Shown piece by piece: positions 9,251 through 18,244 of a stretch of DNA of 64,000 nucleotides. The notes under the pieces were generated by a model that saw only the letters and a list, made by a program, of their open reading frames with translations, was not told the origin of the DNA and did not search any database. Numbering within the stretch: position 1 is the first letter of the stretch; the number at the start of each line of letters is the position of its first letter. Origin of the DNA: Paraburkholderia sp. C35 (GTDB lineage Bacteria; Pseudomonadota; Gammaproteobacteria; Burkholderiales; Burkholderiaceae); contig NZ_QBUY01000045.1 in the NCBI RefSeq assembly GCF_003121405.1, positions 1 through 64,000 of the forward strand, in the 5' to 3' direction. The translations under genes and the position numbers were made by a program.

Positions 9251-9999
9251 CGCGCACTACCCGTTACGTTGAGCGCACTGCGCCGCCATGCAGGAGAAAA
9301 GCCCAGTTCGCGCTTCGCCTTGTCAGTCGAGACGACGGGATTGTCGTCGGCGATATTGAATACGCCGGGCCGTGCGTGGCGCAATGCGAGCAGCACGGCT
9401 TGCGCGGCGGCGTCGACGTGGACGGGGCTTGCGCCTTTTGCCGCATCGGCACCCGTGCCTGGGCCATACAACTGCCCGTAGCGCAGCACCGTGCCGATCA
9501 GCGGCGCAGTCAGCACCTGCGTTTCGAGCGAGACCACGCCTTGCACGGTGACGCGCCGGTTGCCTTCGGCTTCCGTATCGAGCGGCATGGTTTCGTCGTA
9601 CGGTTGTGCGCCTTCGCGATAGGCCCACGCAATGCTTTGCGCGACCAGCCGCTTCGTACCCGCCGCGCGCGCCGCCGCGATCAGGTTGCGGGTGCCTTCG
9701 TCGCGGATCCTCGCATTGCCTGCGATGGCTTGCGGCAGTTTCGCGGGATCGAGTGCGGCGGGCAGATCGGTCAACTGATGGATCACGCAGGCGGGTTCGA
9801 TGCGCTGCAGCGCCTCCGTGAGCGCCCGCGCGTCGAACACGTCGACGATCACGGGTGTCGCGCCGGCGCCGGCAATCTGCTGAGCGCGCTCGCGGCGGCG
9901 TGTGCTGCCGTAGACGGTGTAACCCGCATCGACCAGCAGCGGTACCAGCGTGCTGCCGATGGCGCCTGCGGCGCCTGCCAGAAAGACTGTCGTTTGCAT
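9247..9999 (-). CDS. NAD(P)-dependent epimerase/dehydratase-family protein
   Basis: 250 residues with an extended-SDR Rossmann start, LAGAAGAIGSTLVPLL (about 5-20), which is the GxxGxxG nucleotide site. A substrate region follows with LVAQSIAWAYR, where the catalytic Y-x3-K is not clearly preserved. It is therefore placed in the atypical SDR/NmrA-like group and its reaction is unknown. The ATG at 9999 has GGAG 7 bases upstream; a longer frame starting at 10035 lacks support. First gene of the operon with the cupin. Three copies of an ATAATGG element lie in its promoter region. Confidence 0.8.
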   Translation of the reverse strand: MQTTVFLAGAAGAIGSTLVPLLVDAGYTVYGSTRRRERAQQIAGAGATPVIVDVFDARALTEALQRIEPACVIHQLTDLPAALDPAKLPQAIAGNARIRDEGTRNLIAAARAAGTKRLVAQSIAWAYREGAQPYDETMPLDTEAEGNRRVTVQGVVSLETQVLTAPLIGTVLRYGQLYGPGTGADAAKGASPVHVDAAAQAVLLALRHARPGVFNIADDNPVVSTDKAKRELGFSPAWRRSALNVTGSAR

Positions 10000-10052
10000 T
10001 CGTGATCTCCGTAAGTGCCGGGCATCGATGCCCACGAACGGAGACTACGGCT

Positions 10053-10104
10053 GATAATGGTCTTCAGAAAGATCCATTATCGACAGAATGATTGAGCCAT
10101 TATC
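10053..10104. promoter_or_regulatory. Triple GATAATGG/CCATTATC element
   Basis: GATAATGG at 10053-10060 faces CCATTATC at 10074-10081, and a third CCATTATC lies at 10097-10104. The starts are 21 and 23 bases apart, about two helical turns, as expected for an operator bound by adjacent dimers. It lies 54-105 bases upstream of the epimerase start. The cognate regulator is not identified. Confidence 0.55.
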
Positions 10105-10106
10105 GT

Positions 10107-10127
10107 GGCGGCGCGTGATGCGCCGCC
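10107..10127 (-). terminator. GC hairpin after the porin gene
   Basis: GGCGGCGC (10107-10114) pairs with GCGCCGCC (10120-10127) around a 5-base loop, 16 bases past the porin stop. No T run follows on the minus strand, so it may be a weak terminator or an mRNA-stabilising hairpin. Confidence 0.35.
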
Positions 10128-10142
10128 TGCTCATCACATGCT

Positions 10143-11309
10143 TTAGAACTTGTGACGGATGCCGAGGTTGACCATCTCCTGATGGCTCGTGCCCGCGTAG
10201 CCGTACGAACCGATCGATGCCTGCGCGTCGGTGATCGTGTTGGTGTTCGCGTCGCGCGTCTGGCCGCTTGCGTGCTGATACGCAGCCGTCATGTAGACGT
10301 CGGTGCGCTTGGACAGGTTGTAGTCCGCGCCCAGCGACACCTGATGGTACGTGGCCGACGTGTCGCCATTCGAGTGCGTGTAGCTGTAGCCGACACCGAC
10401 CAGCGTCGATGTGTTCACCTGATAGTTCACGAAGCCCTGGCCCGTGTTGTAGCGTTCGTTCGAACCGAACACCGAGCTTTCGTCGCGACGGTACTGCGCG
10501 TTGCTATAGCCGAGGCCGAAGGTGAAGGAGCCGAGCACGTACTGGCCCGCCACGCGTGCGATGCCGATCGAGTGAGCCGTCTGGTAGCCGAGATTGACGG
10601 GGCCGTCGAGCGTGCCGTCGGAGGTGCTGTCCCACGTCGTGCGAAGACCTGCCGATGCCGGGCTGTTGGCTGCGTAGTAGTAGCCTGCCGCGAGGCCGAG
10701 CGGACCGTTGTTGTACGCGACGGCGCCCGAATACGACTGCTCGGAGCCCGTGCTGCCCGCGACGCCGCCGAACGAGTACATCGCTTCGAACTGCAGGCCC
10801 GCGAATACCGGCGACGTGTACTTCACGGCGTTATTCACGCGGAAGCTGTTGTCGTAGTTATCGACGTCGCCTGCCGTGGCGAAGGCGCTGCCGAAGTAAT
10901 TGTCGGCAGTAATGCCCTGCACGAGGTCGATCAGCGGGTCGTATTGGCGGCCCAGCGTGATGGAGCCGTATTGATCCTGCGTGAGGCCCACGAAGGCCTG
11001 ACGGCCGAACAGGCGGCCGCCCTGGCCCATCTTGCCGGTGCTCGGATCGAAGCCGCTTTCGAGCTGGAAGATGGCCTTCATGCCTGCGCCGAGATCTTCG
11101 CTGCCTTTCAGGCCCCAGCGCGTGCCCGACAGATTGCCGGCGCTGGTATTGCCGAGCGACCACAGGCTGTTGTTGCCCGATGCGTTGTGCACGTAGGTGA
11201 TCCCCGTGTCGATCGTGCCATACAGTGTGACGCTGCTTTGCGCGTGAGCGGCGCTGGTGGCCGTGGCGAGTGCGGCCAGTGAGATCATCGAGAGGGCGGT
11301 GCGCTTCAT
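10143..11309 (-). CDS. Gram-negative trimeric porin
   Basis: 388 residues. A cleavable signal peptide ends near AHA-QSSVTLYG (residues 1-23). The beta-barrel strands that follow match the Burkholderia OmpC/Omp38 porin family: the start SSVTLYGTIDTGITY, the loop-3 region near LGRQYDPL, and a C-terminal phenylalanine (NLGIRHKF), the outer-membrane insertion signal. It should form a general diffusion channel for small hydrophilic solutes. AGGAG precedes the ATG. Monocistronic, with a long AT-rich region upstream. Confidence 0.95.
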   Translation of the reverse strand: MKRTALSMISLAALATATSAAHAQSSVTLYGTIDTGITYVHNASGNNSLWSLGNTSAGNLSGTRWGLKGSEDLGAGMKAIFQLESGFDPSTGKMGQGGRLFGRQAFVGLTQDQYGSITLGRQYDPLIDLVQGITADNYFGSAFATAGDVDNYDNSFRVNNAVKYTSPVFAGLQFEAMYSFGGVAGSTGSEQSYSGAVAYNNGPLGLAAGYYYAANSPASAGLRTTWDSTSDGTLDGPVNLGYQTAHSIGIARVAGQYVLGSFTFGLGYSNAQYRRDESSVFGSNERYNTGQGFVNYQVNTSTLVGVGYSYTHSNGDTSATYHQVSLGADYNLSKRTDVYMTAAYQHASGQTRDANTNTITDAQASIGSYGYAGTSHQEMVNLGIRHKF

Positions 11310-11599
11310 TCTTATCTTCTCCTGCGTGTGGTAAAGCGTTGAATGAGCGACAGACTAAAGGCGCATGCAATAAATGTAAAAACGCCAAAAAACGCCATTA
11401 CTGATATTCACCACACGCTATCGACAGATTATTGCGGCTTTATACAAACAGTATTGCCGCATGAATGATTTTTCAGGCACGTGATAGCCGATTGTTATTG
11501 GCAGCCGAAAATTAGTGCGTATCGAAGCGATGATTTGTCGTTATCGGGTTGTGTTTGCGAATATTGCGGGAACAACGATAATTAATTTCGTATTGCGGG
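11310..11599. other. AT-rich intergenic region upstream of the porin gene
   Basis: No credible gene is visible. The stretch is clearly AT-richer than its surroundings and should hold the porin promoter and its control sites on the minus strand. Its right end runs into the candidate small-RNA locus. Confidence 0.6.
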
Positions 11600-11700
11600 G
11601 TTTATCGTTTCGCGCAATGCTTTACACTCAGGCGAGTTTCATCCTGTCTGTACGCAGCAGACAACACGCTTGAACGCGGCCCCCGTGCCGCGTTTTTTTT
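11600..11700 (+). ncRNA. Candidate small RNA with orphan terminator
   Basis: A strong plus-strand terminator sits where no plus-strand gene ends: arms 11673-11680 and 11687-11694 (AACGCGGC/GCCGCGTT), a 6-base loop, then T at 11693-11700. Just upstream is a second small hairpin (GTCTG 11646-11650 with CAGAC 11658-11662). A possible -10 (TACACT, 11633-11638) would start a transcript of about 55-60 nt near 11645. The -35 is weak. Both flanking genes run on the minus strand. The boundaries are approximate. Confidence 0.4.
11673..11700 (+). terminator. Rho-independent terminator, plus strand
   Basis: An 8-bp stem with a 6-base loop followed by eight T residues. The T run is only on the plus strand, so it does not terminate the flavoprotein gene that ends at 11728 on the minus strand. 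Confidence 0.8.
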
Positions 11701-11727
11701 CGTCTGACGACCCGAAACCGCGCATGC

Positions 11728-13122
11728 TCACGCCGCTGCCAACTGCGCGACTGCATCTCTCAATGCGCTCCGCAATCCTTCCTCCACGACGGGATGATAG
11801 AAAGGCATCGCGAGCATCGCATCGACGGTGAGACCCATCTGCAGCGCCCACGCAAGCAGGTGTGCGATGTGTTCGGCGTCCGGCCCGATCCACTCGGCGC
11901 CCACGAACCGCCGCGTCGCGCGATCGACATACACGTGCATCAGCCCGCGGTTGCGCCACATCACGCGGCTGCGCCCCTGATCCTCGAAATTCACCGCGCC
12001 GGTTGCGAACGACCCTTCCGGAAGATCTGCGTGCCGCGCGCCGACCATCGCGATGCCAGGGTCGGAAAACCCCACTGAAATAGGTGCGCGCCGTACCAGA
12101 GCCTTCACTTCGGGATACCGCGCTGCGTTTTCGCCCGCCGCGCGGCCTTCATCGGCTGCCTCATGCAGCAAGGGCAGCACATCATTCGCATCTCCCGCGA
12201 TAAACACAGGGTGCTTGCCAGCTTGCAGCGTCAAAGGATCGAACACGGGCACGCCACGCGCGTCGACTTCGATGGATGTGTTGTGCAGCGCGAGCTTGTC
12301 CATGTTCGGACGGCGGCCGGCCGTGACGAGCACATAGTCGAAGGTGTCCTCGCGCACCACGCCCGCGCTGTCCCGATAGCGCAGATGCACGCTGTCGCCT
12401 TCGCGAGTCGCGGCTTCCACCTGCGCATGCGGTTCGAAGTGAAACACATCCTTGAACACGTTCTGTGCATACGCCTTGATCTCGGGATCGCTCAACGGAC
12501 CCACGCGCCCACGCGCACCCAGCATCGTCACGTCGACGCCGAGCCACGCCAGCGCCTGGCCCAGTTCCAGTCCGATCACGCCCGCGCCGACCACGGCCAC
12601 CTTGCGCGGCAGGTCATCCCATGCGAACACGTCGTCGTTGACGATCGCGCGGTCACCGAGCGCCCGGTACATCGCGGGCACATACGGCGAGGAACCCGTT
12701 GCAATCACGATCCGCTTTGCATGCACGCGGGTGTGATCGCCAACCTGCAACACGTTGTCGTCGATGAACTGCGCGTAGCCGAGCAGCCGTTCCTCAGCCG
12801 GAATGCTTTCCGTCGATTCGACCACGAAGCCGACGAAGCGGTCGCGCTCACCCTTGACGCGCGCCATCACTTCCCGTCCGTCGATCCGTACGGTGCCATC
12901 CACATGCACGCCGAACGGCGCCGTGCTGCGCGCCGCATGGGCGGCTTCGGCGGCGGCGATCAGCAGCTTCGACGGCATACAGCCGACGCGCGCACAGGTC
13001 GTCCCATACGCGCCGCCTTCGATCAGCACGACACTCGCGCCCGCCGTCTTTGCGGCGCGGAAGGCGGACAAGCCTGCGCTGCCTGAGCCAATAACTGCAA
13101 CATCGATATGAAGCGTTTTCAT
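11728..13122 (-). CDS. Dihydrolipoamide dehydrogenase-like flavoprotein
   Basis: 464 residues, a pyridine-nucleotide-disulfide oxidoreductase of class I. FAD motif GSGSAGLSAFRAAKTAG (about 12-28), redox disulfide C43/C48 in GTTCARVGCMPSK, NAD motif VVGAGVIGLELGQALAWLG, a second FAD motif FIAGDAN, and a C-terminal FYHPVVEE with the catalytic His-Glu pair. It carries electrons between NAD(H) and a dithiol. No E1/E2 subunit genes are nearby, so it is probably not the main Lpd of a 2-oxoacid dehydrogenase complex; the true partner is unknown. The start at 13122 has AGGAA upstream. It is divergent from the AraC-family regulator. Confidence 0.85.
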   Translation of the reverse strand: MKTLHIDVAVIGSGSAGLSAFRAAKTAGASVVLIEGGAYGTTCARVGCMPSKLLIAAAEAAHAARSTAPFGVHVDGTVRIDGREVMARVKGERDRFVGFVVESTESIPAEERLLGYAQFIDDNVLQVGDHTRVHAKRIVIATGSSPYVPAMYRALGDRAIVNDDVFAWDDLPRKVAVVGAGVIGLELGQALAWLGVDVTMLGARGRVGPLSDPEIKAYAQNVFKDVFHFEPHAQVEAATREGDSVHLRYRDSAGVVREDTFDYVLVTAGRRPNMDKLALHNTSIEVDARGVPVFDPLTLQAGKHPVFIAGDANDVLPLLHEAADEGRAAGENAARYPEVKALVRRAPISVGFSDPGIAMVGARHADLPEGSFATGAVNFEDQGRSRVMWRNRGLMHVYVDRATRRFVGAEWIGPDAEHIAHLLAWALQMGLTVDAMLAMPFYHPVVEEGLRSALRDAVAQLAAA

Positions 13123-13331
13123 GGTGTTCCTCGCTCGGACGGGCGGTGGCGGAGTCAGTCTGCTGTGCCGCGCGCGCCGCTGCTGTCCAGTAGAATCAGT
13201 GTGCATTGCACGGTGTTACTGTACGGTCCGGTGCACGCGTTGCTAATCCTCGAACGATTCAAAAACATGCTTAATCGGCTCAACGCTCGACTTGACCCCC
13301 GACTCGATACCCGGCTCGCACGGAGACGCAC

Positions 13332-14354
13332 ATGGACCTTCTGAGCCGCTTTTTGTCGCTGATGCCCGTGAGCGGGCGGGTCGATGTGCGCTGCCATTTC
13401 GGCGCGCCGTGGGCGATCGACGAAGGCCCCGCAGGCGTGCGCGAGATTCCGTACCACGTGCTGCTGTCGGGCAAAGCGGTGCTCGAGGACGGCAACGGGC
13501 CGGCCGAGCATCTGACGGCGGGCGACATCATCGTGTTTCCGACGGGCAGTCCGCACCGCATCCATGACGGCAGCGGCGAGCAGCCCGTGCCCGCCACGCA
13601 GCGCCGCAACATCATGCTGACCGTCTCGGAGAACAGCGGCACGGGCGCCACGGTGGACATCCTGTGCGGCCGCTTCCTGCTTGGCGCCGTGCCGGACCGG
13701 CTGCTGCGCGATCATCTGCCATCGCGGCTGGTGGTGCGCAGCGGCGCCCTGACAAGGGGGAACGGCGAGCCGGAGGCACAGCCCGAAGCCGACGACGCGG
13801 CACAAAGCGTGGCCGGTTCGCGGCTCGCGCGGCTGATCCAGTTGATGCGCGAAGAGGCAACTGACGAATGTCCCGGCAGCGAGACGCTGGTCAATCATCT
13901 GTCGGCGGCGCTGTTTGCGTTGACGCTGCGCTTCGCCAGCGAAGCCGCGCAGCCGCCGCACGGCTTGCTCGCGCTGGCGGGCCGTCCGCGTCTGCAGGCG
14001 GCCGTTTCAGCGATGTTCGAAGCGCCCGGCAAGCCGTGGACGCTCGATCAGTTCGCCGCGCTCTGCAACATGTCGCGCGCGACCTTCGTGCGGCAGTTCC
14101 AGGAGGCAATCGGGCGCTCCGCAACCGATGTGCTGACGGAAGTTCGCATGACGATCGCGGGCCGCATGCTGCTCGAATCGGCGACACCTGTCGGCGATAT
14201 TGGCGAAACGGTCGGCTATCAGTCCGAAGCGGCGTTCCAGCGCGTGTTCAAGAAGCAGATCGGCGTAACGCCCGCGCGCTGGCGCGCGTCGGGCGGTCAT
14301 ACGCAGGCCGCGACCGAAAGCGCCGACGAGGCCGCTGCCGATCTCGAGCAATAG
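13332..14354 (+). CDS. AraC-family regulator with N-terminal cupin
   Basis: 340 residues. A cupin_6-type sensor domain (about 1-165, with HVLLSGKAVLEDG and ADGDIIVFPTG-like turns) precedes a double helix-turn-helix (about 225-320), including FAALCNMSRATFVRQFQEAIG and the second HTH AGRMLLESATPVGDIGETVGYQSEAAFQRVF. GGAG lies 7 bases before the ATG. Regulators of this group often control a divergent oxidoreductase; here that is the flavoprotein at 11728-13122, with 209 bp of shared promoter. The ligand is unknown. Confidence 0.9.
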   Translation: MDLLSRFLSLMPVSGRVDVRCHFGAPWAIDEGPAGVREIPYHVLLSGKAVLEDGNGPAEHLTAGDIIVFPTGSPHRIHDGSGEQPVPATQRRNIMLTVSENSGTGATVDILCGRFLLGAVPDRLLRDHLPSRLVVRSGALTRGNGEPEAQPEADDAAQSVAGSRLARLIQLMREEATDECPGSETLVNHLSAALFALTLRFASEAAQPPHGLLALAGRPRLQAAVSAMFEAPGKPWTLDQFAALCNMSRATFVRQFQEAIGRSATDVLTEVRMTIAGRMLLESATPVGDIGETVGYQSEAAFQRVFKKQIGVTPARWRASGGHTQAATESADEAAADLEQ

Positions 14355-14644
14355 AGAATTCCACAAAGCGTGCAGGACGCGGCTGCGCCCTCCGGCGCGG
14401 CCTTGACGATCGCCGCCAAACCCTTGCTGTACAAGGCATCGCGCCTTCATGCGAGCGTAGCGCATGGCGCGCCGCGATGCGCGTAACAGGAGCCGGTGAG
14501 CCGATCGAGCATCTTCGTGAGCCGCGACGACATTAACGGTCGTGCGATGCACGCCTACAGTTGAGTCATGCCGTCGCCGACGGCCAGCAAAGCGTCGCAA
14601 TTGTCAGCGCTCGAAATCGAACTCAACGTTCACGGAGATAACTC

Positions 14645-14911
14645 ATGTCCGCAATCACGATCTACACGACCCCGACGTGTCCGTACTGCCACGCCGCCAA
14701 AGCGCTGCTGACGAGCAAGGGGCTGTCGTACAAGGAAATCAACGTGCAGAACGACCGCGCCACGGCGATCGCGCTGATGGAACGCACAGGACGCCGCACG
14801 GTCCCGCAGATTTATATCGGTGAGACGCATGTCGGCGGCTTCGATGATCTGAATGCGCTGGAAACGGCAGGGCGTCTCGATCCGCTGCTGGAAGCGAACG
14901 CGATCAGCTAA
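14645..14911 (+). CDS. grxC: Glutaredoxin 3
   Basis: 88 residues, full length for a class I dithiol glutaredoxin. Active site C12-P-Y-C15 after TTPT, cis-proline motif TVPQIYIG and the GGFDDL glutathione-binding turn. It reduces disulfides and glutathione mixed disulfides in the cytoplasm with GSH. GGAG precedes the ATG. The gene is alone and ends at a good terminator. The 290 bp upstream show no other gene. Confidence 0.95.
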   Translation: MSAITIYTTPTCPYCHAAKALLTSKGLSYKEINVQNDRATAIALMERTGRRTVPQIYIGETHVGGFDDLNALETAGRLDPLLEANAIS

Positions 14912-14936
14912 GGCGAAGGGCACCTTGGGTGAGGTG

Positions 14937-14975
14937 TGAACCGCGAATGGCAGCGTGCCGTTCGCGGTTTTTTTC
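14937..14975 (+). terminator. Rho-independent terminator of grxC
   Basis: AACCGCGAA (14939-14947) pairs with TTCGCGGTT (14961-14969), followed by a run of T to 14974. It also lies just beyond the convergent LytM gene (stop at 14992) but has its T run on the plus strand. Confidence 0.9.
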
Positions 14976-14991
14976 TGGTTCATTGAATGTG

Positions 14992-15870
14992 TCACGTCCC
15001 GACGCGCGGCAGATAGAGCGCGGGATCGACGGGTTTGCCTTCCTTGCGGACTTCGAACTGCATCGCGCCGTCGCCGTGTTCCGTTCCCGCCATTTCGGCG
15101 ATCACGTCCCCGCGTTTGACGTTCGCGCCTTCCTTCACGAGCAGTTTGCGGTTGTGTCCGTAGGCGGTCACGAGCATGTCGTCGTGCCGGATGACGATCA
15201 GCTTGCCGTAGGGCTTGCCGCCGTCGCCGGCGAACACCACGCGGCCCGGCGCGGCTGCCCGGACGGGATCGCCGGATCGGGCCGAGATCACCATGCCCTT
15301 CGATTTGCCTTGCCCATACACCGCGCTCAATGTGCCGTGCGCAGGCCAGCCGAAGTGGCTTCGGGCGGCGTCGGCGGTTTTGTCGTCTTTGTGAGTAACG
15401 TTGTCCACATCGTGCTTCGCCGGCGTTTTGGCGTTCGCTTGTGTCTCCGCCGACGCTGCCGGGGATTCTTTGCTCTTCGATGTATCGGGGGGCGGCGTGA
15501 CACGCAGCACGCCGCCCGCGCCGATATGGCCAGGGTTCGTCAGGTTGTTCCATTTGACGATGTCTTCGCTGCGCTGGCCGTGGCTCGTTGCGATCCGATA
15601 AAGCGTGTCACCTGGCTTGACCCGGTAGTAGTCATCCGACAAGGGTTTGTCGGCGATGACGTTCGCGCTGCCCGTTGCCTGCTTGCCCGACCGGTTGGCC
15701 GAGGCGAGCGCGGGCGTTTGTTGCGGCGGCTGCTGAAGCGAGCGATCTTCAGGCGGCATCTGCCACGGCAGCATCGTGCAGCCGCTTATGGACAGCAGCA
15801 GCGCAAGGCCCGCGAACGCGGGCCCACGCGCGCAGCGGTAGGTCGATTGGATTGGAGTCATCTCGGTCAT
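14992..15870 (-). CDS. NlpD-like lipoprotein: LysM plus degenerate LytM domain
   Basis: 292 residues. Signal peptide with a lipobox ending SISGC (C31), so it is lipid-anchored, probably in the outer membrane. A LysM domain (about 92-140, YRVKPGDTLYRIATSHG) binds peptidoglycan. The C-terminal M23/LytM domain (about 180-290) has lost metal ligands: the usual HxGxD is GMVISAR and the usual HFE is MQFEVR. That matches non-enzymatic activators of cell-wall amidases such as NlpD/EnvC. It is probably a second NlpD paralogue, because it lacks the surE-nlpD-rpoS context. Confidence 0.85.
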   Translation of the reverse strand: MTEMTPIQSTYRCARGPAFAGLALLLSISGCTMLPWQMPPEDRSLQQPPQQTPALASANRSGKQATGSANVIADKPLSDDYYRVKPGDTLYRIATSHGQRSEDIVKWNNLTNPGHIGAGGVLRVTPPPDTSKSKESPAASAETQANAKTPAKHDVDNVTHKDDKTADAARSHFGWPAHGTLSAVYGQGKSKGMVISARSGDPVRAAAPGRVVFAGDGGKPYGKLIVIRHDDMLVTAYGHNRKLLVKEGANVKRGDVIAEMAGTEHGDGAMQFEVRKEGKPVDPALYLPRVGT

Positions 15871-16105
15871 CCTCTTGTTGTTCGACGATGTCTGGGCATC
15901 GGTTCGTGCGTGCCGGACAACCAGCGAAGCCGGGCAGCGCAGAACGGGGATCTGACAGAGGGCGAAGATGAATGTTTCTGGAATCCTGAATGTTTGACAG
16001 CGCTTCGCGGTTTTGCTGCCCGTGAAGGCGTTAGTGTTGCGAAGCGTTGCTATGAACGCGCATCGATTGGAATTGGATCGATGCGGAAGGAAAGGCGAAC
16101 CGCGG

Positions 16106-16345
16106 TCACGGACGGCGCTTTTTCCATGCGTAATCGGCGGGCGGATCGGAGGCGCCCGCCTTGCCCACCGAGCGCGGATTTTCGCTGCACAGCGTGACGA
16201 AGCTCACATCGTCGCCGGCCGCCTGCTTCTTACGCAGGGTTTCGGTGAATGCGAGCGCCTGCGTCATGTCATCGTCGGCGAACCGCTCGAAGCGAGCGGT
16301 TGCCGTTGTCGATGACGTCTGTTCCAGCCAGTACACGACAAACAT
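16106..16345 (-). CDS. Small hypothetical protein
   Basis: 79 residues, soluble, beginning with a short beta-like stretch (FVVYWLEQ). It includes FSDDDMTQAL-like acidic helix sequence and ends in a basic tail (YAWKKRRP). I do not recognise a named family with confidence. AAGGAAA lies 5 bases before the ATG, and the gene follows the acid phosphatase by only 35 bp on the same strand, so it may be co-transcribed. The 235 bp downstream of it to the LytM gene hold nothing I can identify. Confidence 0.6.
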   Translation of the reverse strand: MFVVYWLEQTSSTTATARFERFADDDMTQALAFTETLRKKQAAGDDVSFVTLCSENPRSVGKAGASDPPADYAWKKRRP

Positions 16346-16380
16346 GTATTTCCTTCAGTGCAGCTTCTTTACCTTTTGCG

Positions 16381-18060
16381 CTAAGCGAGATCGAGCGCGC
16401 CCGTCAGATCGCCGATCGGCGTGAGGCCGTTCTGCGTGAACGTGCGGTCGCGCACGACGATACCGTCCAGCGGCGCCAGCCCATGCACGCGCGTGATCAG
16501 GCGCAGGATCGAATTGGTGTCGTACATCGTGTGATCGACATAGCCTTTCTTCGCGAGCGGCGAAATGACGAGGGCGGGAATGCGCGAACCCGGTCCCCAG
16601 CGGTCGCCCTTCGGCGGCGCGACGTGATCCCACCAGCCGCCGTTTTCGTCGTGCGTGACGACGATGACGGTGTTCTGCCACTGCGGCCCGCGCTGGATAT
16701 GGTCGATGACGGTGGCGATGTGACGGTCGCCCGATTCGACGTCCGCGTAGCCCGCGTGCATGTTCAGATTGCCTTGCGGCTTGTAGAAGGTCACGGCGGG
16801 CAGGCGGCCTGCGTCGATGTCGGCGATGAAGCGGTTGGTCGAAGCATCGTCCCCCACACCGCCATCGCGCAGATGGCGCGTGCGCGCCGAGGTGCCGGGC
16901 GCGAAGTTCGCGAAGTAGTTGAACGGCTGATGGTGGTACTGGAAGTCCGGCACGGCGCCCGTGTCGCGATGATCGAGTGCGTATTGCCATGCGCCCGAGT
17001 ACCACGCCCAGTCGACGCCTTTATCGCTCAGCCGGTCACCGATCGTCGCATAGTGCTGCGGCGGCAACACCTTCGGATCGGCGGGATTGGCGAGCGCGGG
17101 GTCGCCGCCTTCGGCGGGCCGCACCATGCTCGGCTGGTAGGGCGGCGCCATCGTATTGACGGCGTAGCCATCGGGCGTGAACAGGCCGTCGTTGACAAAC
17201 TTGGGCGGCCCTTCGAGCGCTGTTCTGGGCGAGTCGGGTGCCTGTCTGAGGCGCGTGCCCGTCGGATCGTCGCCTTCGACCACGGACACCAGTTTCTTGC
17301 CCGGACCGTTGCCGATGTCCGGCACCTGCGGCGCCTGCGCCGAAATCAGGAAGATGTGATTGAGCCACGAACCGCCGAACGCGGCCATGAAGAAGTTGTC
17401 GCACAGCGTGTATTGCTGCGCGAGCGTCCATAGCTTCAGCGATTCGCCGGAACTGCGGTAATGGCCCATCACCAGACCGCCGGAATCGCCCCATGCGGCA
17501 CACTGGTTGTTGCGGCCCGCGTTGATCTGCATCTGGTTCTGATAGAAACGATGCACGAGATCGCGCGTGATCACGCTGTTCGGCAGCGGCGTGCCGTGCG
17601 CGTCGGTCAGATGGAACGGCTGGTTGCGCAAGCCGGTGATGTCGCGCTCGGCAATCATGTAGCGCGTTCCGTCGATTTCCTGCGCCTGCGGCACGAGGCC
17701 GCCCCAGAGTTTCGGCAGCGTGGCGAGCGGCGTGGCGCCGTCGCGGTCCAGTTGCACGTAGCGCTCGGGCGTCACGGCCGCCAGCGGATACTGCACGCCG
17801 GGGAATTTGCCGTAAAGGTTCGCGAAGCTGCGGTTATCCGCATAGATCACCACGATGCGCTTGACCTGATCGTGCAACGCGGCGTCGAGGCGCGCGTCGG
17901 CGGCACTGCGCGGCGTGGCGTGCGCGGCGCTGTCGACCGACTGGCAGCCCGCCAGCGCGAGGCCGAGACCCGCGGCGGCGCGGCCGGTGAGGACGCGGCG
18001 GCGGTCGGGAGCGTCGGGGAAGTCGTCGGCGGGCAGAGTGGGATCGTCGTGCTCGTTCAT
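16381..18060 (-). CDS. Tat-exported acid phosphatase/phospholipase C-family protein
   Basis: 559 residues, AcpA/phosphoesterase family. The N-terminus has a twin-arginine motif (DRRRVLTG, residues 19-26) and a hydrophobic run ending LAGC (C39), so it looks like a Tat-exported lipoprotein. The catalytic segment VVIYADNRSFANLYG (about 71-85) has Asp where many relatives have Glu (ENRSF). The late motif THDENGGWWDHV holds metal ligands. It likely hydrolyses phosphate esters in the periplasm or outside, for phosphate scavenging. A small unknown gene follows. Confidence 0.88.
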   Translation of the reverse strand: MNEHDDPTLPADDFPDAPDRRRVLTGRAAAGLGLALAGCQSVDSAAHATPRSAADARLDAALHDQVKRIVVIYADNRSFANLYGKFPGVQYPLAAVTPERYVQLDRDGATPLATLPKLWGGLVPQAQEIDGTRYMIAERDITGLRNQPFHLTDAHGTPLPNSVITRDLVHRFYQNQMQINAGRNNQCAAWGDSGGLVMGHYRSSGESLKLWTLAQQYTLCDNFFMAAFGGSWLNHIFLISAQAPQVPDIGNGPGKKLVSVVEGDDPTGTRLRQAPDSPRTALEGPPKFVNDGLFTPDGYAVNTMAPPYQPSMVRPAEGGDPALANPADPKVLPPQHYATIGDRLSDKGVDWAWYSGAWQYALDHRDTGAVPDFQYHHQPFNYFANFAPGTSARTRHLRDGGVGDDASTNRFIADIDAGRLPAVTFYKPQGNLNMHAGYADVESGDRHIATVIDHIQRGPQWQNTVIVVTHDENGGWWDHVAPPKGDRWGPGSRIPALVISPLAKKGYVDHTMYDTNSILRLITRVHGLAPLDGIVVRDRTFTQNGLTPIGDLTGALDLA

Positions 18061-18244
18061 CGGTCAGTCTCCTGGCACAGTGAAACGCGTAAGAGGCGCA
18101 GCCGCGCTGCGCGAGGCTGCAGACAGGGTGCGCGGCACCCGCATCGTCGCATTCGTTGCGGGCGCTTAGCAACCTTCCTGCAACCGGCGTGTATCGGGTT
18201 TGTCTTCGATGCGGGTCTGTGTCGGTCTGTGTCGGTTGGTGCCG

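Noticed and set aside
12163..13086. Long plus-strand open frame opposite the flavoprotein gene
   Set aside because: The minus-strand frame has complete FAD, NAD and disulfide motifs; the other strand is a GC-driven shadow rich in Arg/His.
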